A stretch of 64,000 nucleotides of DNA from Candidatus Nitrosotalea sinensis (GCF_900143675.1 NZ_FRFC01000005.1:1-64000), one strand, 5' to 3'. Shown: positions 26,185 through 35,311, counted from the stretch's first letter. Numbers and translations: made by a program. The notes: generated by a model not told the origin, from the sequence alone.

Positions 26185-27831
26185 TTATTTGCCAAGTTTA
26201 GCCTTGTGAATTTCAATATCAGAGGCCTCAATCTTGGCAAATAGTGGTGTAACACTACCTATCTTGTGTCCTTCTTTTATTGCAAGTTCAGACATAGACG
26301 ACCAAGACTGATCAGATACATTTCCAGTCAAACCAAGTTGTTCCCATATTTGTTGTGAGGATTCAGGCAAAAACGGATGAAGGGATATTGCAAGACTTCG
26401 TACTGCGTTGACTGAAATAAAAACACAGTTATTTGATCCAGGTCCAGTTTTCCACGGTTCTTTTTTCTGGAAATATTGATTGAAATGGGCTGAAAATTCT
26501 AGAATTTTTTTTAAGGCTTTATCCAAACTGTTATCTTGTATGAGAAAAGCCAGATCTGATGAAAAATTACTTATTTTATTTTTTGCATCAAGATCAATTT
26601 CATCAAATTCACTAGTGTTTGGCACTATACCCGACAAACTTTTTTGTGTAAATCCAAGTGCCCTATTGACAAAATTCCCAATATTTCCAATCAATTCAGA
26701 GTTTATTCTAGATGCAAACTCATCCCAGTCAAAATTAAGATCATCTTGACTGTAGGGCGTTATTAATGCAAGATAAAATCTAAGATAATCAGCACGATAG
26801 ATTTTCAGGAAATCCCTTAAGCCAATATACCAATTTCTACTCTTTGAGATTTTTTTTGATTGAAGCATCAAATGCCCACGTGTTGGAACATAGTCTGGCA
26901 GTTTGAATTCTTTTCCGATTCCAATCCGCATTGCAGGTAAAAACAGATAATGATGATATACGATGTCTTTTCCTATGAAATGATAGATATTTGCGGAATT
27001 CCAAAAACTTTTCCCATCAATTCCTTTATCATTTAGAAACTTTACTGCTGTAGAAATGTATGCAAGGTGATTGTCAAACCATCCATAAAAGACCTGTCCT
27101 TTTGCATCATCAAGTGGAATTGGTACACCCCAACTCATGTCACGAGTTATGTCCCAATCAACCAATCCTTCCTTTATCCAGTTTTGTACGTATTTTTTCA
27201 CGTCTTTTTGAAGATTAGAATTTGATTCCAACCATTGGTTTAACTCATTGACAAAATTAGTAAGTTTGAAAAAATAGTGTCTTGTTTTCTCTTTTGTAGG
27301 AGGATTTTTGCATATTGAGCATTTCGGGTCTTCAATCTCCTCTGGAACTCTGCCACATTTCTCACAAAGATCAGAGTATTGATCCTCAGACTTGCAATAA
27401 GGGCACCTTCCAAGAACATATCTGTCAGGAAGGAATTTTTTATCAGTGGTGCAATAGAATTGAATTATTTCCTTTTCATAGATATGACCATTTGATTGTA
27501 ATTTTTTAAAGACGTCTTGTACAAATGCTATATTTTCAGGCGAGCTTGTCCTGTAAAAAAAATCAAATTTTATTCCAAATGCAGAAAAATCTTCATTATC
27601 TCGTTTGTTCCACACTGCTACATATTCCTCAGGTGTCTTATTTTCTTTCTCAGCTTGTATGAGAATTGGAGTTCCAAAATCATCTGAAGCGCAAAAGTAG
27701 TATGCCTCAACTCCATTTAGTTTTAGAAACCTAGTAGTAATATCAGCTGGAAGATATGTAGATGCCACATGACCAAGATGTATTTCCCCATTTGCATATG
27801 GTAGAGCACTTGTGATGATTGCCTTTTTCAT
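26185..27831 (-). CDS. metG: Methionyl-tRNA synthetase
   Basis: A 548-residue class Ia synthetase. HLGH (18-21) in PYANGEIHLGHVAS is the HIGH motif; the second signature reads KISKS instead of KMSKS, a common MetRS variant. The zinc domain carries the CPYC, CEKC and CSIC pairs. The anticodon-binding helical domain (GNIGNFVNRAL onward) is complete. No C-terminal tRNA-binding OB fold is present, so it may be supplied by a separate protein. It is followed without a gap by the MFS gene. Confidence 0.96.
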   Translation of the reverse strand: MKKAIITSALPYANGEIHLGHVASTYLPADITTRFLKLNGVEAYYFCASDDFGTPILIQAEKENKTPEEYVAVWNKRDNEDFSAFGIKFDFFYRTSSPENIAFVQDVFKKLQSNGHIYEKEIIQFYCTTDKKFLPDRYVLGRCPYCKSEDQYSDLCEKCGRVPEEIEDPKCSICKNPPTKEKTRHYFFKLTNFVNELNQWLESNSNLQKDVKKYVQNWIKEGLVDWDITRDMSWGVPIPLDDAKGQVFYGWFDNHLAYISTAVKFLNDKGIDGKSFWNSANIYHFIGKDIVYHHYLFLPAMRIGIGKEFKLPDYVPTRGHLMLQSKKISKSRNWYIGLRDFLKIYRADYLRFYLALITPYSQDDLNFDWDEFASRINSELIGNIGNFVNRALGFTQKSLSGIVPNTSEFDEIDLDAKNKISNFSSDLAFLIQDNSLDKALKKILEFSAHFNQYFQKKEPWKTGPGSNNCVFISVNAVRSLAISLHPFLPESSQQIWEQLGLTGNVSDQSWSSMSELAIKEGHKIGSVTPLFAKIEASDIEIHKAKLGK

Positions 27832-27861
27832 TGTTTGAATAAAGTTTGTGTATGATTTAAG

Positions 27862-29103
27862 CTATGCCCAGCTCTGTCCGTATTTTATTTGAGCTGGAGT
27901 TGGTTTGTCCATATTGACATTCATTGCTTTTAGTGCATCTATTGCAATTTGTTTATCAATTTCATCTGGAACCGTAATTACATTTCGTCCTATTTTTTTA
28001 TGATTCTTGGCAATGTATATCATTGACAATAATTGATTAGAGAAGGATTGTGCCATTACCTCTGGAGGATGACCTTCTGCTGCAACAAGATTTGCAATTC
28101 TTCCTTTTCCTACAAGATATACGCTTTTACCATTCTTTAATACACATTCATCCAGATTAGGCCTGACTTCTCTAACAGATTTTGATTCTGTTAGCAAAAA
28201 TTTGGCATCAACTTCAACATCAAAGTGACCTACGTTACCCATGATGGCACCACTTTTCATAGAAAGTATGTGTTCTTTTCTAATTACTCCTGTTTGTCCT
28301 GTTGCAGTGATGAAGATTTCACCAGTCTTTGCAGCTTCTGACATGGGAGCAACCTCAAACCCATCCATGTGTGCTTCTAGTGCTCTAATGGGGTCGACTT
28401 CAGTAACACAGACTTTGGCACCCATGCCACGACATCTTGATGCAACTCCTCTTCCGACCCAACCATATCCAGCTACCACTACGCGCTTTCCTGCAAACAG
28501 CAAGTTCATAGAACGCAGATAACCATCAATTGTACTTTGACCCGTACCATACCTGTTATCAAACATGTGTTTAGTATAAGCATCATTTACAGCTATAACA
28601 GGATATTTCAATTTCTTTTCTTTTGCCAAAGCCTTTAGTCTGATTACTCCAGTAGTAGTTTCTTCAGTTCCTCCCAAAACCTTAAGGGATGCAAATTTTT
28701 TGTTTCCATGAATTTTACTATGACTATCAGAACCATCATCTGTAAGAATTTGGGGTTTGTGACTTAGCATTTGTTCAATACACCAATCATATTCTTCAGG
28801 AGTTTGTCCTGTCCAAGCATAGATGTGAATCCCGTTTTCAGCCAAGAATGCTGCAATGTCATCTTGCGTTGAAAGAGGATTTGCAGCACATGCACTCACA
28901 TCTGCACCTAGTTCTTTTGCGCCCATGATTAGAACAGAAGTCTCTTTAGTAATGTGGAGGCATATGCCTATGCGTAGCCCCTTTAGTGGCTGTGATTTTT
29001 TTAATCTTGATATGGTATTAGTGAGTATTTGCATATGATCCCGTGCCCATTCGTAGGACATTTTTCCCTTGTCTGCAAGACTGGGATCTTTTACCTGACT
29101 CAT
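27862..29103 (-). CDS. ahcY: S-adenosylhomocysteine hydrolase
   Basis: A 413-residue NAD-dependent enzyme splitting S-adenosylhomocysteine to adenosine and homocysteine, clearing the product of methyltransferases. VNDAYTKHMFDNRYGTGQS is the substrate segment with catalytic Lys, Asp and Asn, and VAGYGWVGRG is the NAD motif. The C-terminal end runs KYGQSWA; many bacterial and eukaryotic forms end in KPDHYRY, but the archaeal form is shorter. A TTTTATATC box, read leftward, sits 23 nt from the ATG. It is divergent from the Rieske gene. Confidence 0.96.
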   Translation of the reverse strand: MSQVKDPSLADKGKMSYEWARDHMQILTNTISRLKKSQPLKGLRIGICLHITKETSVLIMGAKELGADVSACAANPLSTQDDIAAFLAENGIHIYAWTGQTPEEYDWCIEQMLSHKPQILTDDGSDSHSKIHGNKKFASLKVLGGTEETTTGVIRLKALAKEKKLKYPVIAVNDAYTKHMFDNRYGTGQSTIDGYLRSMNLLFAGKRVVVAGYGWVGRGVASRCRGMGAKVCVTEVDPIRALEAHMDGFEVAPMSEAAKTGEIFITATGQTGVIRKEHILSMKSGAIMGNVGHFDVEVDAKFLLTESKSVREVRPNLDECVLKNGKSVYLVGKGRIANLVAAEGHPPEVMAQSFSNQLLSMIYIAKNHKKIGRNVITVPDEIDKQIAIDALKAMNVNMDKPTPAQIKYGQSWA

Positions 29104-29182
29104 AAAAATCCGAGAACTTGGGGATATAAAACGGTATCAAAAAAGACAATCTAAATATTAGATCGATTTTGTTTTACAGAAT

Positions 29183-29485
29183 ATGACTTGGAAAAAAGTG
29201 GCTGAAAAAGACGCAATTGCGCCAGGAAAAGGAAAAGAATTCACAGTAGACGGGAAAAAAATAGCAATATTCAATCAGAATGGTTTTCATGCCTTGGATT
29301 CAATATGCGTGCACCAAGATGGTTCTCTTGCACCTGGCAAACTTGATGGAGATGTCGTAGAGTGCCCACTTCATTTTTGGCACTATAATATCAAAACAGG
29401 AGAGCTGTTAGACTACATTAAAGGGGTCAAGTTAGAGACATACAAAGTTGAAGTTAAAAAAGATGGGATTTATCTAGACATCTGA
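29183..29485 (+). CDS. Rieske [2Fe-2S] ferredoxin
   Basis: A 100-residue soluble Rieske protein with Cys42/His44 (CVHQDG) and Cys61/His64 (CPLHFWHYN), the canonical cluster ligands. It has no membrane anchor and no disulfide cysteines, so it belongs to the ferredoxin/nitrite-reductase-small-subunit type and probably hands electrons to an oxygenase or reductase not in the window. The TATA-like CTAAATATTAG is centred 27 nt before the ATG. Confidence 0.92.
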   Translation: MTWKKVAEKDAIAPGKGKEFTVDGKKIAIFNQNGFHALDSICVHQDGSLAPGKLDGDVVECPLHFWHYNIKTGELLDYIKGVKLETYKVEVKKDGIYLDI

Positions 29486-29519
29486 TAAGTTTAATTCTTT
29501 AGACTAGTTTTGAGAAATA

Positions 29520-30314
29520 TTGAATCGTGAAATTATAGAAAATCTCATTAGAAGAGACTACGAATCAATACAAAATCAGATTGGAGAGTTTTTGCAGAAT
29601 GAAATTACATACAGGAAATCAACCGGTGTAATATTTGGATTAAGTGGAGGAATAGATTCTGCAGTCATTGCAGGATTATGCGCCAAGTTTGTCAAAGAAA
29701 AAACACTTGTGCTGATTATGCCAAATTCAAAAATCACACCAAACAGTGATACAGAAGATGCGATAAAAATAGTTGACAAATATTCATTAGAATACAAATT
29801 AATCGACATAGGATTCATACATAGAGAATATTCAAAATATTTAGAACCAAACCCATTAGCGTTTGGAAATCTTGGTGCAAGGATTCGTGCAAATATGTTA
29901 TACTATTATGCAAATGCACGAAATTCCCTCGTGCTTGGGTCGTCAGACAAAAGTGAATTTCTCATAGGATATTTCACAAAATTTGGAGATGGTGCGGCAG
30001 ATTTGCTTCCCATATCATCATTATATAAAACACAGATAAGAGAGCTTGCAAAAAATTTAGACATACCTCAGAACATAATTTCCAAACCCAGTGGACCGCA
30101 TTTATGGGAAGGTCACACCGCAGAAACAGAAATCGGATTAAACTATGAAGAAATAGACTCAATTCTATATTGCGTCATAGACAAAAAAATGTCAATAGAC
30201 GAAACTGCAAAAATAACAGAAGTTCCCATTTCAGATGTTGACAGAATTTATAGAATGCATAAAAAAAGCGAACATAAAAGAACAACATCAACTACATGCG
30301 TACTACAAATATGA
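29520..30314 (+). CDS. nadE: NAD+ synthetase (ammonia-dependent)
   Basis: A 264-residue ATP-pyrophosphatase that amidates deamido-NAD to NAD+. The PP-loop is SGGIDSA (42-48); SDKSEFLIGYFTKFGDGAAD is the adenylate site. It has no glutaminase domain, so it uses ammonia, plentiful in an ammonia oxidiser. The start is a TTG at 29520: no ATG lies before residue 70, and an A/T-rich AGTTTAATTC is centred 27 nt upstream. Its stop overlaps the cysS ATG (ATGA). Confidence 0.93.
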   Translation: MNREIIENLIRRDYESIQNQIGEFLQNEITYRKSTGVIFGLSGGIDSAVIAGLCAKFVKEKTLVLIMPNSKITPNSDTEDAIKIVDKYSLEYKLIDIGFIHREYSKYLEPNPLAFGNLGARIRANMLYYYANARNSLVLGSSDKSEFLIGYFTKFGDGAADLLPISSLYKTQIRELAKNLDIPQNIISKPSGPHLWEGHTAETEIGLNYEEIDSILYCVIDKKMSIDETAKITEVPISDVDRIYRMHKKSEHKRTTSTTCVLQI

Positions 30315-31723
30315 TCAAGATGAAAATTTTTGATACATTATCTGTAACGGAAAAATATCTTGATACATCAGATGTTGTAAGAATCTACCTGTGCGGTGTT
30401 ACCGTATACGATGAAAGTCACATAGGACATGCTAGAACCATTATTGTATTTGATACTCTTAGAAGATATCTTGAGACAAAAGGTATCAAAGTCAAGCTAA
30501 TACAAAATTTTACAGATGTGGACGACAAGATAATCAATCGTGCCAAGAAAGAGAATACTTCTGCAGACAAGATAACTTCAAGATACATTACAAATTATTT
30601 TGAAGATTTTGACAGATTACAAGTGAAAAGAGCAGATCTTCACCCAAAAGCTACAGAGCACATTGCAGACATGATAGATCTCATAAAAGGATTGATAGAC
30701 AAGGGATTTGCTTATGTTTCAAAAAACGGGGTATATTTTTCAGTATTAAGGTTTAATGAATATGGAAAGCTTTCCAAAAAACATGTGGATGAATTAGTAG
30801 CAGGTGCCAGAGTGGAAGTAGATGAAACAAAAAAAGATCCGCTAGATTTTGCATTATGGAAATTTTCCAGCGAGTTACCAACATGGGATAGTCCTTGGGG
30901 AAGAGGAAGACCAGGTTGGCACATTGAATGTTCTGCAATGAGTCTGAAATATCTTGGAAGCAATTTTGAGATTCATGGAGGGGGTCGTGATTTGATATTT
31001 CCGCATCATGAAAATGAGATTGCACAATCAGAATCATTTACTGGTACCAACTTTGCAAAAATTTGGATGCATGTAGGCATGGTAACTATAAACGGTGAAA
31101 AAATGTCAAAATCACTAGGCAACACAAAATCAATAGACTTTGTTTTGAAGAGATGGGGTCCAAATATAATTAGATTATTTTGTTTATCAGGTCATTATTC
31201 AAAGCCAATTGATTATTCAGAAGACATGTTAAAAGAGACAGTTACAAAATGGCGTCAAGTGGAAAATTGTTATTTTGAGATGAATCTAGCAGAAAACACT
31301 CAGACAAGGCCAGAACTTCTAAATCAGATTCATGAAATAACCAATGAAGTAAATCTAGAGTTTGATAACGCGCTTGATTCAGATTTTAATACATCTCTAG
31401 CCATATCTGCTTTCTTTAAGCTTGTAAAACATGTCAATCAGATGGCATCAGTAGAGACACTAACAAGAGAAATTTCCAATATAGTATTACCAGCTTTTTA
31501 TAGAATGTCTAACATCTTGGGTTTACAACTCGTAGAAATTACAGAAGAAGAGAAAATCAAGATATCAGATTTGATCAAATTACGAAATACATTACGGCTT
31601 GAAAAGAAATTTCAAGATGCAGATGTCATACGAAGACAAATTTCAGACATGGACATCATTTTGATTGATCACAAGACAAGAACTACATGGATGAAACAAG
31701 AAAAAATAGGTATTGAGAATTAA
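30311..31723 (+). CDS. cysS: Cysteinyl-tRNA synthetase
   Basis: A 470-residue class Ia synthetase. HIGH is at 37-40 in YDESHIGHARTI, KMSKSLGN is in the second half, and the zinc ligands include Cys28 (YLCGV), the Cys in HIECSAMS and the His in FPHHENE. Its presence means Cys-tRNA is made directly rather than by the SepRS/SepCysS route. I choose the ATG at 30311, which overlaps the nadE stop as ATGA; an earlier ATG at 30296 lies inside nadE. It converges with the YchF-type gene with a 4-nt overlap. Confidence 0.95.
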   Translation: MIKMKIFDTLSVTEKYLDTSDVVRIYLCGVTVYDESHIGHARTIIVFDTLRRYLETKGIKVKLIQNFTDVDDKIINRAKKENTSADKITSRYITNYFEDFDRLQVKRADLHPKATEHIADMIDLIKGLIDKGFAYVSKNGVYFSVLRFNEYGKLSKKHVDELVAGARVEVDETKKDPLDFALWKFSSELPTWDSPWGRGRPGWHIECSAMSLKYLGSNFEIHGGGRDLIFPHHENEIAQSESFTGTNFAKIWMHVGMVTINGEKMSKSLGNTKSIDFVLKRWGPNIIRLFCLSGHYSKPIDYSEDMLKETVTKWRQVENCYFEMNLAENTQTRPELLNQIHEITNEVNLEFDNALDSDFNTSLAISAFFKLVKHVNQMASVETLTREISNIVLPAFYRMSNILGLQLVEITEEEKIKISDLIKLRNTLRLEKKFQDADVIRRQISDMDIILIDHKTRTTWMKQEKIGIEN

Positions 31724-32937
31724 GACTTTTTGGTTTGTGCACTAACTAACGATACGATGTCTCTATCTCTTAATTGATAGTGTATTGGAAGTCGTACTCC
31801 ATATCTCACATCTTTCGCGTAAAGCAGTCCTTTTGTCAAGTCAGTGTGTATCTCTTTTGCCAGGTCTTCCACAGTAGCACCATCTTTTAGCAAAATCAAA
31901 TCAGGAAGAACTCGCCCTTTTTTATCAGATAAAGTTTCAGGATTTGCCACAGGGTAAATAGAATTCATTTTCAATAATTTGAAGACTGTAACATTTATTG
32001 CAAATTGGACTCCAGTTCTCATATATTCTCCCAATATGCCTTGTGTGATAAAATCAAGTGCCTCTAATTGCTTTTTGTTAAGCTTGTCTTTTTGAAGAAT
32101 TTCAAATTGTTCTGATCCTGGAACGTATTTTATCAAGCCTTTTTGCTCTGCTTTTCTAAGCGAAAGTTCACTATCAGTACTTGCAGGAATTATTATAGTG
32201 TCGATATACTTTTCTCGCAATCTATCAAAATTCTTCTCTGCCCCAGGGACATCAATTTTATTGGCAACTATTAGTGTAGGTTTAGATATTTTTCTCAGAT
32301 ATGCAGCAAATTTTTTGCTATCATGCATGTCAAAGTTTTCAAAGTGCTTATCATCAAGACCTGTTATTTTTAGTGCTTCTTTAACATGATTTTCTTTTAC
32401 ACCAATTCCCCTAAATACATCGGTTATTGCTACGACAGGCTCTATTTCAGATTGAACAAGTTTTGATATCTTATCTCTATTGCCTTCAAGTAGTTTCAAG
32501 TACCACATGATTAATTCTTCTTCAATATCAGAAACATCCGCAATAGGATCACCACTTCCCACTTCAGCAATTCTTCCTGCAGCATCAATGCTACCAGATA
32601 CATCTACAACATGCAATATTGCATCAGACTGAGTTGCAACAGAAAGGAATTGATTTCCAAGTCCTTTTCCAGCCCAGGCATCTTTTATCAATCCTGGTAA
32701 ATCAATTAGTTCAATAGGAATAAACCTCCAACCATCCATGCATTTAGAATTTTGAGGATTATCTTTTATGTTAAATTCAGTATGAACACACGGAGTGATT
32801 GCATTTCCTAGTGCTCTTTCAGGTTTTTTTGTAGTAAACGGATAAGTTGAGACTTGTCCACCTGCCAGTGTAGCAGCGTTAAAGAAAGTTGTTTTTCCAG
32901 TATTAGTTTTTCCTAAAAGGCCAATTTTTATTGGCAT
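31720..32937 (-). CDS. ychF: YchF/Ola1-type P-loop NTPase with TGS domain
   Basis: A 405-residue translation-associated NTPase. P-loop GKTNTGKT (9-16) and FTTKKPERA are at the start, switch IDLPGLIKDAWAGKGLG follows, and the specificity motif VANKID lies past mid-length. The C-terminal TGS domain (ILLKDGATVEDLAKEIH) is followed by VRYGVRLPIHYQLRDRDIV. Archaeal members of this Obg-family branch are ribosome-bound, with an unsettled exact role. It shares 4 nt with the convergent cysS. Confidence 0.9.
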   Translation of the reverse strand: MPIKIGLLGKTNTGKTTFFNAATLAGGQVSTYPFTTKKPERALGNAITPCVHTEFNIKDNPQNSKCMDGWRFIPIELIDLPGLIKDAWAGKGLGNQFLSVATQSDAILHVVDVSGSIDAAGRIAEVGSGDPIADVSDIEEELIMWYLKLLEGNRDKISKLVQSEIEPVVAITDVFRGIGVKENHVKEALKITGLDDKHFENFDMHDSKKFAAYLRKISKPTLIVANKIDVPGAEKNFDRLREKYIDTIIIPASTDSELSLRKAEQKGLIKYVPGSEQFEILQKDKLNKKQLEALDFITQGILGEYMRTGVQFAINVTVFKLLKMNSIYPVANPETLSDKKGRVLPDLILLKDGATVEDLAKEIHTDLTKGLLYAKDVRYGVRLPIHYQLRDRDIVSLVSAQTKKS

Positions 32938-32978
32938 AAATTTATCTGATTATGCTTGCTATTTATCTTTGCGGCATA

Positions 32979-33341
32979 TTATTCACAATGATTACGTGAT
33001 ACATGATTTGCCGAGTTTTTTAGTTCATCAGCATACCATGTTATTTCCTTTATTTCATCCTCAGTTATATCGCCATCCCACTTTTCAAGTACAATTTTTA
33101 GTATTTGGGAGGAATTATACAAAAAATTCCAGTATGGATGATGTTCGGCAGTAGTAAATGCTAGCTCTTCAATTTCTTCAAGGCCAGTTTTTGCAAGAGC
33201 CACACTGTTAGATCTTTCTCCATATATTCGAAGAATTCCAGAATCAGGTTCAGAATGTATTTTTATCAGAACATTTTTCTTTTCAAATGATTTAGCAAGA
33301 TCTGAAACAGATTTACAAAAATTGGTGAAGTCGTCAGACAT
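32979..33341 (-). CDS. Conserved hypothetical protein
   Basis: A 120-residue acidic helical protein with no recognised family. It has a leading coiled stretch (FTNFCKSVSDLAKSFEKKN), a beta-like section (VLIKIHSEPDSGILRIYGE), then helices ending in NSANHVSRNHCE. It sits 3 nt downstream of the CoA-binding gene and is probably cotranscribed with it. The length and acidic composition fit a soluble cytoplasmic protein. Confidence 0.65.
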   Translation of the reverse strand: MSDDFTNFCKSVSDLAKSFEKKNVLIKIHSEPDSGILRIYGERSNSVALAKTGLEEIEELAFTTAEHHPYWNFLYNSSQILKIVLEKWDGDITEDEIKEITWYADELKNSANHVSRNHCE

Positions 33342-33344
33342 GGT

Positions 33345-33755
33345 CTAAAACAATCTCTGATGTTCTGCAAGCATACAGCGATTATACACTACATCAATTC
33401 CTGCTTTAAGAGCAATCTTTTCTGCCTCAGGATTATGAATTCCTTCTTGAAGCCAGATAACTTTAGGTTTTATTCTGATAGCTTCTTCAATAACAGGCAT
33501 AACCTGATCAGAAGGTCGAAAAACATCCACAATATCAATTTCTTGAGAAATATCAAGTAAATTAGAATAACATGTTCTGCCCAAAATTTCTACACTAGTC
33601 GGATTTACTGGAATTATGTTAAAACCGTGCTCAAGCAGATATTTTGGTACATAATGTGCAGCTTTGTCAGGATTCTTAGACATGCCAACCACTGCAATAT
33701 TTTTCATAGAATAGATTGTGCGAATTTCATCATCAGTGTGAGAATCTCTCTCCAT
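33345..33755 (-). CDS. CoA-binding (CoA-ligase alpha-like) protein
   Basis: A 136-residue Rossmann-fold protein of the COG1832 type: IAVVGMSKNPDKAAHYVPKYL binds the CoA phosphates, followed by NIIPVNP, DIVDVFRPSDQV and VIWLQEG. These proteins resemble the CoA-binding domain of SucD but lack the catalytic His loop; their role is poorly defined. A TATA-like box lies about 28 nt before the ATG (33779-33788, read leftward). It is divergent from the Met-rich HTH gene and leads the small hypothetical gene. Confidence 0.88.
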   Translation of the reverse strand: MERDSHTDDEIRTIYSMKNIAVVGMSKNPDKAAHYVPKYLLEHGFNIIPVNPTSVEILGRTCYSNLLDISQEIDIVDVFRPSDQVMPVIEEAIRIKPKVIWLQEGIHNPEAEKIALKAGIDVVYNRCMLAEHQRLF

Positions 33756-33829
33756 GTGTTGTTGAGAGCATCATCTGTTTAATATCTTATGGAATAACCG
33801 ATTTATATGGCAAACAAAGTTATTTTGAT

Positions 33830-34393
33830 GTGGAAGAAGAACCAAGTGACGTAATTGTACTAAGTGCGATAAGTCAAGGTGCAAAGAAATTTGATAAAAT
33901 TTCAAAAAAGACAAAAATAAGTCATCAAGAATTAGAATCATTACTTCAACAACTTGAAGATAAAGGATTAATCACAGTAGTTGAGAAAAAGGGTTTCTTT
34001 GGACCCAAAAAAGAAATCATCCTGACAGACAAAGGCAATAAAGAATTGGAAGAAAGAAGATTCGAATTACAACAGAACTGGAATCAGATGGTTGAGATAT
34101 GGAAATCAGGAGACAAGCAAAAATTGCAGCAACATATGGAAGACAACAAGTCACTAATTCCTTCAATGATGTTCATGGGCATAATGGATATGATGATGTT
34201 TTCAACAATGATGAGTTTCATGGGCCTTGCCATGACAAGTTTCATACCAGACCAATACATGGACAATCAAGACATGGGACATGATACCACTGGGCATGAT
34301 TCAGGTCACGACTCAGGACAGGATTTCAGTGGCGGAGATTTTCATGGAGACGGCGGCCCAGGAGACATGGGCGGTTTTGACATTAATTTCTAA
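33830..34393 (+). CDS. Winged-helix protein with Met-rich segment and Asp/His/Gly tail
   Basis: A 187-residue protein in three parts: an N-terminal winged helix (SAISQGAKKFDKISKKTKIS, QQLEDKGLITVVEKKG, ILTDKGNKELEERR), a hydrophobic methionine-dense segment (MMFMGIMDMMMFSTMMSFMG) and an acidic tail with four GHD/GQD-type repeats rich in Asp, His and Gly. Met-rich and Asp/His-rich stretches suggest copper or other metal binding, but this is inference. The frame is open from 33716 without an ATG; I choose the GTG at 33830 because the TATA-like ATTTATATGG (33801-33810) is centred 25 nt before it. Confidence 0.7.
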   Translation: MEEEPSDVIVLSAISQGAKKFDKISKKTKISHQELESLLQQLEDKGLITVVEKKGFFGPKKEIILTDKGNKELEERRFELQQNWNQMVEIWKSGDKQKLQQHMEDNKSLIPSMMFMGIMDMMMFSTMMSFMGLAMTSFIPDQYMDNQDMGHDTTGHDSGHDSGQDFSGGDFHGDGGPGDMGGFDINF

Positions 34394-34429
34394 AAAAGCA
34401 ATACAAATAACAGAATTAAAAAACGGTTA

Positions 34430-34449
34430 ATTTCCGATTTGACGGAAAT
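34430..34449. terminator. Hairpin between convergent genes
   Basis: ATTTCCG (34430-34436), loop ATTTGA, CGGAAAT (34443-34449) form a perfect 7-bp stem in the gap between the plus-strand Met-rich gene and the minus-strand secreted-protein gene. T-rich DNA follows rightward and A-rich DNA leftward, so it could act in both directions. Confidence 0.45.
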
Positions 34450-34463
34450 AATTTCATCTATTT

Positions 34464-34829
34464 TTATTTATTTGGCATACTACCAGTGGTTGTCATGTTA
34501 CCACTACTTGTCTTCTCATTTCCATGAGAAGTTGTTCCCGGTGCAACAGAGCCTGCCAAGTCATGCATGACATCTTCACCGTGTGGAAGAGATCCTACTT
34601 TGCCATAGCTGACTTTTTGTGATTGCCATATTGCATTTACCCACTTGGTGTGCTCTCCTGGTGCACAGATGTGATCACCACAAATTACACTATTACCATA
34701 GCTTGCAGTGGATATGTTATCATTCCAAGTGCTTGGAGTCAAAGCACTAGCATGTGGAACAGATGTTGCAGCAAATGATACTAAAAGTACAGATGCTGTT
34801 AACAGTAGTACTGCTATTTTATTGGACAT
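34464..34829 (-). CDS. Small secreted protein, CGxHxCAPGEH family, copy 1
   Basis: A 121-residue exported protein. A signal peptide (NKIAVLLLTASVLLVSFAAT, cleavage near ASA) leads to a mature core with ICGDHICAPGEHTKWVNAIW, also present in its neighbour, then HGEDVMH and a Ser/Thr/Gly/Asn tail. The two Cys could form a disulfide and the two His could bind metal. The ATG at 34829 is preferred over 34853: it puts the CTTTTATATG box at the same 22-nt distance as in the paralogue. No named family recognised. Confidence 0.78.
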   Translation of the reverse strand: MSNKIAVLLLTASVLLVSFAATSVPHASALTPSTWNDNISTASYGNSVICGDHICAPGEHTKWVNAIWQSQKVSYGKVGSLPHGEDVMHDLAGSVAPGTTSHGNEKTSSGNMTTTGSMPNK

Positions 34830-34850
34830 TAGTTTTTGTTCGCGATGTGG

Positions 34851-34860
34851 CATATAAAAG
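34851..34860 (-). promoter_or_regulatory. TATA-like box, secreted protein copy 1
   Basis: Read leftward this is CTTTTATATG, identical to the box of copy 2 and at nearly the same distance (22 versus 21 nt) from the ATG. Confidence 0.6.
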
Positions 34861-34912
34861 AATTATGATGAAATTATTCATGATAAAAATAATTGTGAAC
34901 AATACCTAAGTA

Positions 34913-35281
34913 TTACTTGGTATTTGGCATATTGCCAGTCATGTTACTCATGCTGCCAGACATCTTCATGTTTCCACTTGAGGTTGTAGAGGATGTTGCC
35001 ATTGAATGCATGATATCTTCTCCATGCTGAGCATTTGCAGAGTTACCATAGCCTGTTCTCTGTGAATCCCACAAAGCTTTCACCCATTGAGCATGTTCTC
35101 CAGGTGCACAGATGTGATTGCCACATACTTTGCTAATTCCATAGCTTGCTGTGGTATGACTATCATCATACACGGAAAAGTCTCTTTGAATCAAAGCATT
35201 TGCTTGTTGAAGGTTAACTGCCAACAAGGATGTCATTAGAACTGAGATGGTAAGTAATAGTAATGCTGTTTTACTAGACAT
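34913..35281 (-). CDS. Small secreted protein, CGxHxCAPGEH family, copy 2
   Basis: A 122-residue paralogue of the gene just downstream. Signal peptide SKTALLLLTISVLMTSLLAV, then TASYGISKVCGNHICAPGEH and WVKALWDSQRTGYGN. It has a HGEDIMHSM motif and a tail with Ser, Met and Asn repeats (GNMKMSGSMSNMTGNMP). The Met content of the tail and the Cys/His core hint at metal binding. The two copies are a tandem duplication in which each gene kept its own promoter; identity is concentrated in the core and the start. Confidence 0.78.
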   Translation of the reverse strand: MSSKTALLLLTISVLMTSLLAVNLQQANALIQRDFSVYDDSHTTASYGISKVCGNHICAPGEHAQWVKALWDSQRTGYGNSANAQHGEDIMHSMATSSTTSSGNMKMSGSMSNMTGNMPNTK

Positions 35282-35301
35282 CGGTTTGGTTCCACTAACG
35301 G

Positions 35302-35311
35302 CATATAAAAG
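35302..35311 (-). promoter_or_regulatory. TATA-like box, secreted protein copy 2
   Basis: CTTTTATATG read leftward, 21 nt before the ATG at 35281. The same ten bases occur upstream of copy 1. Confidence 0.6.

Noticed and set aside
33716-33829. Longer N-terminus of the Met-rich protein from 33716
   Set aside because: It would start with TTG inside the CoA-binding gene and upstream of the visible TATA-like box; the added residues are unlike a protein domain.
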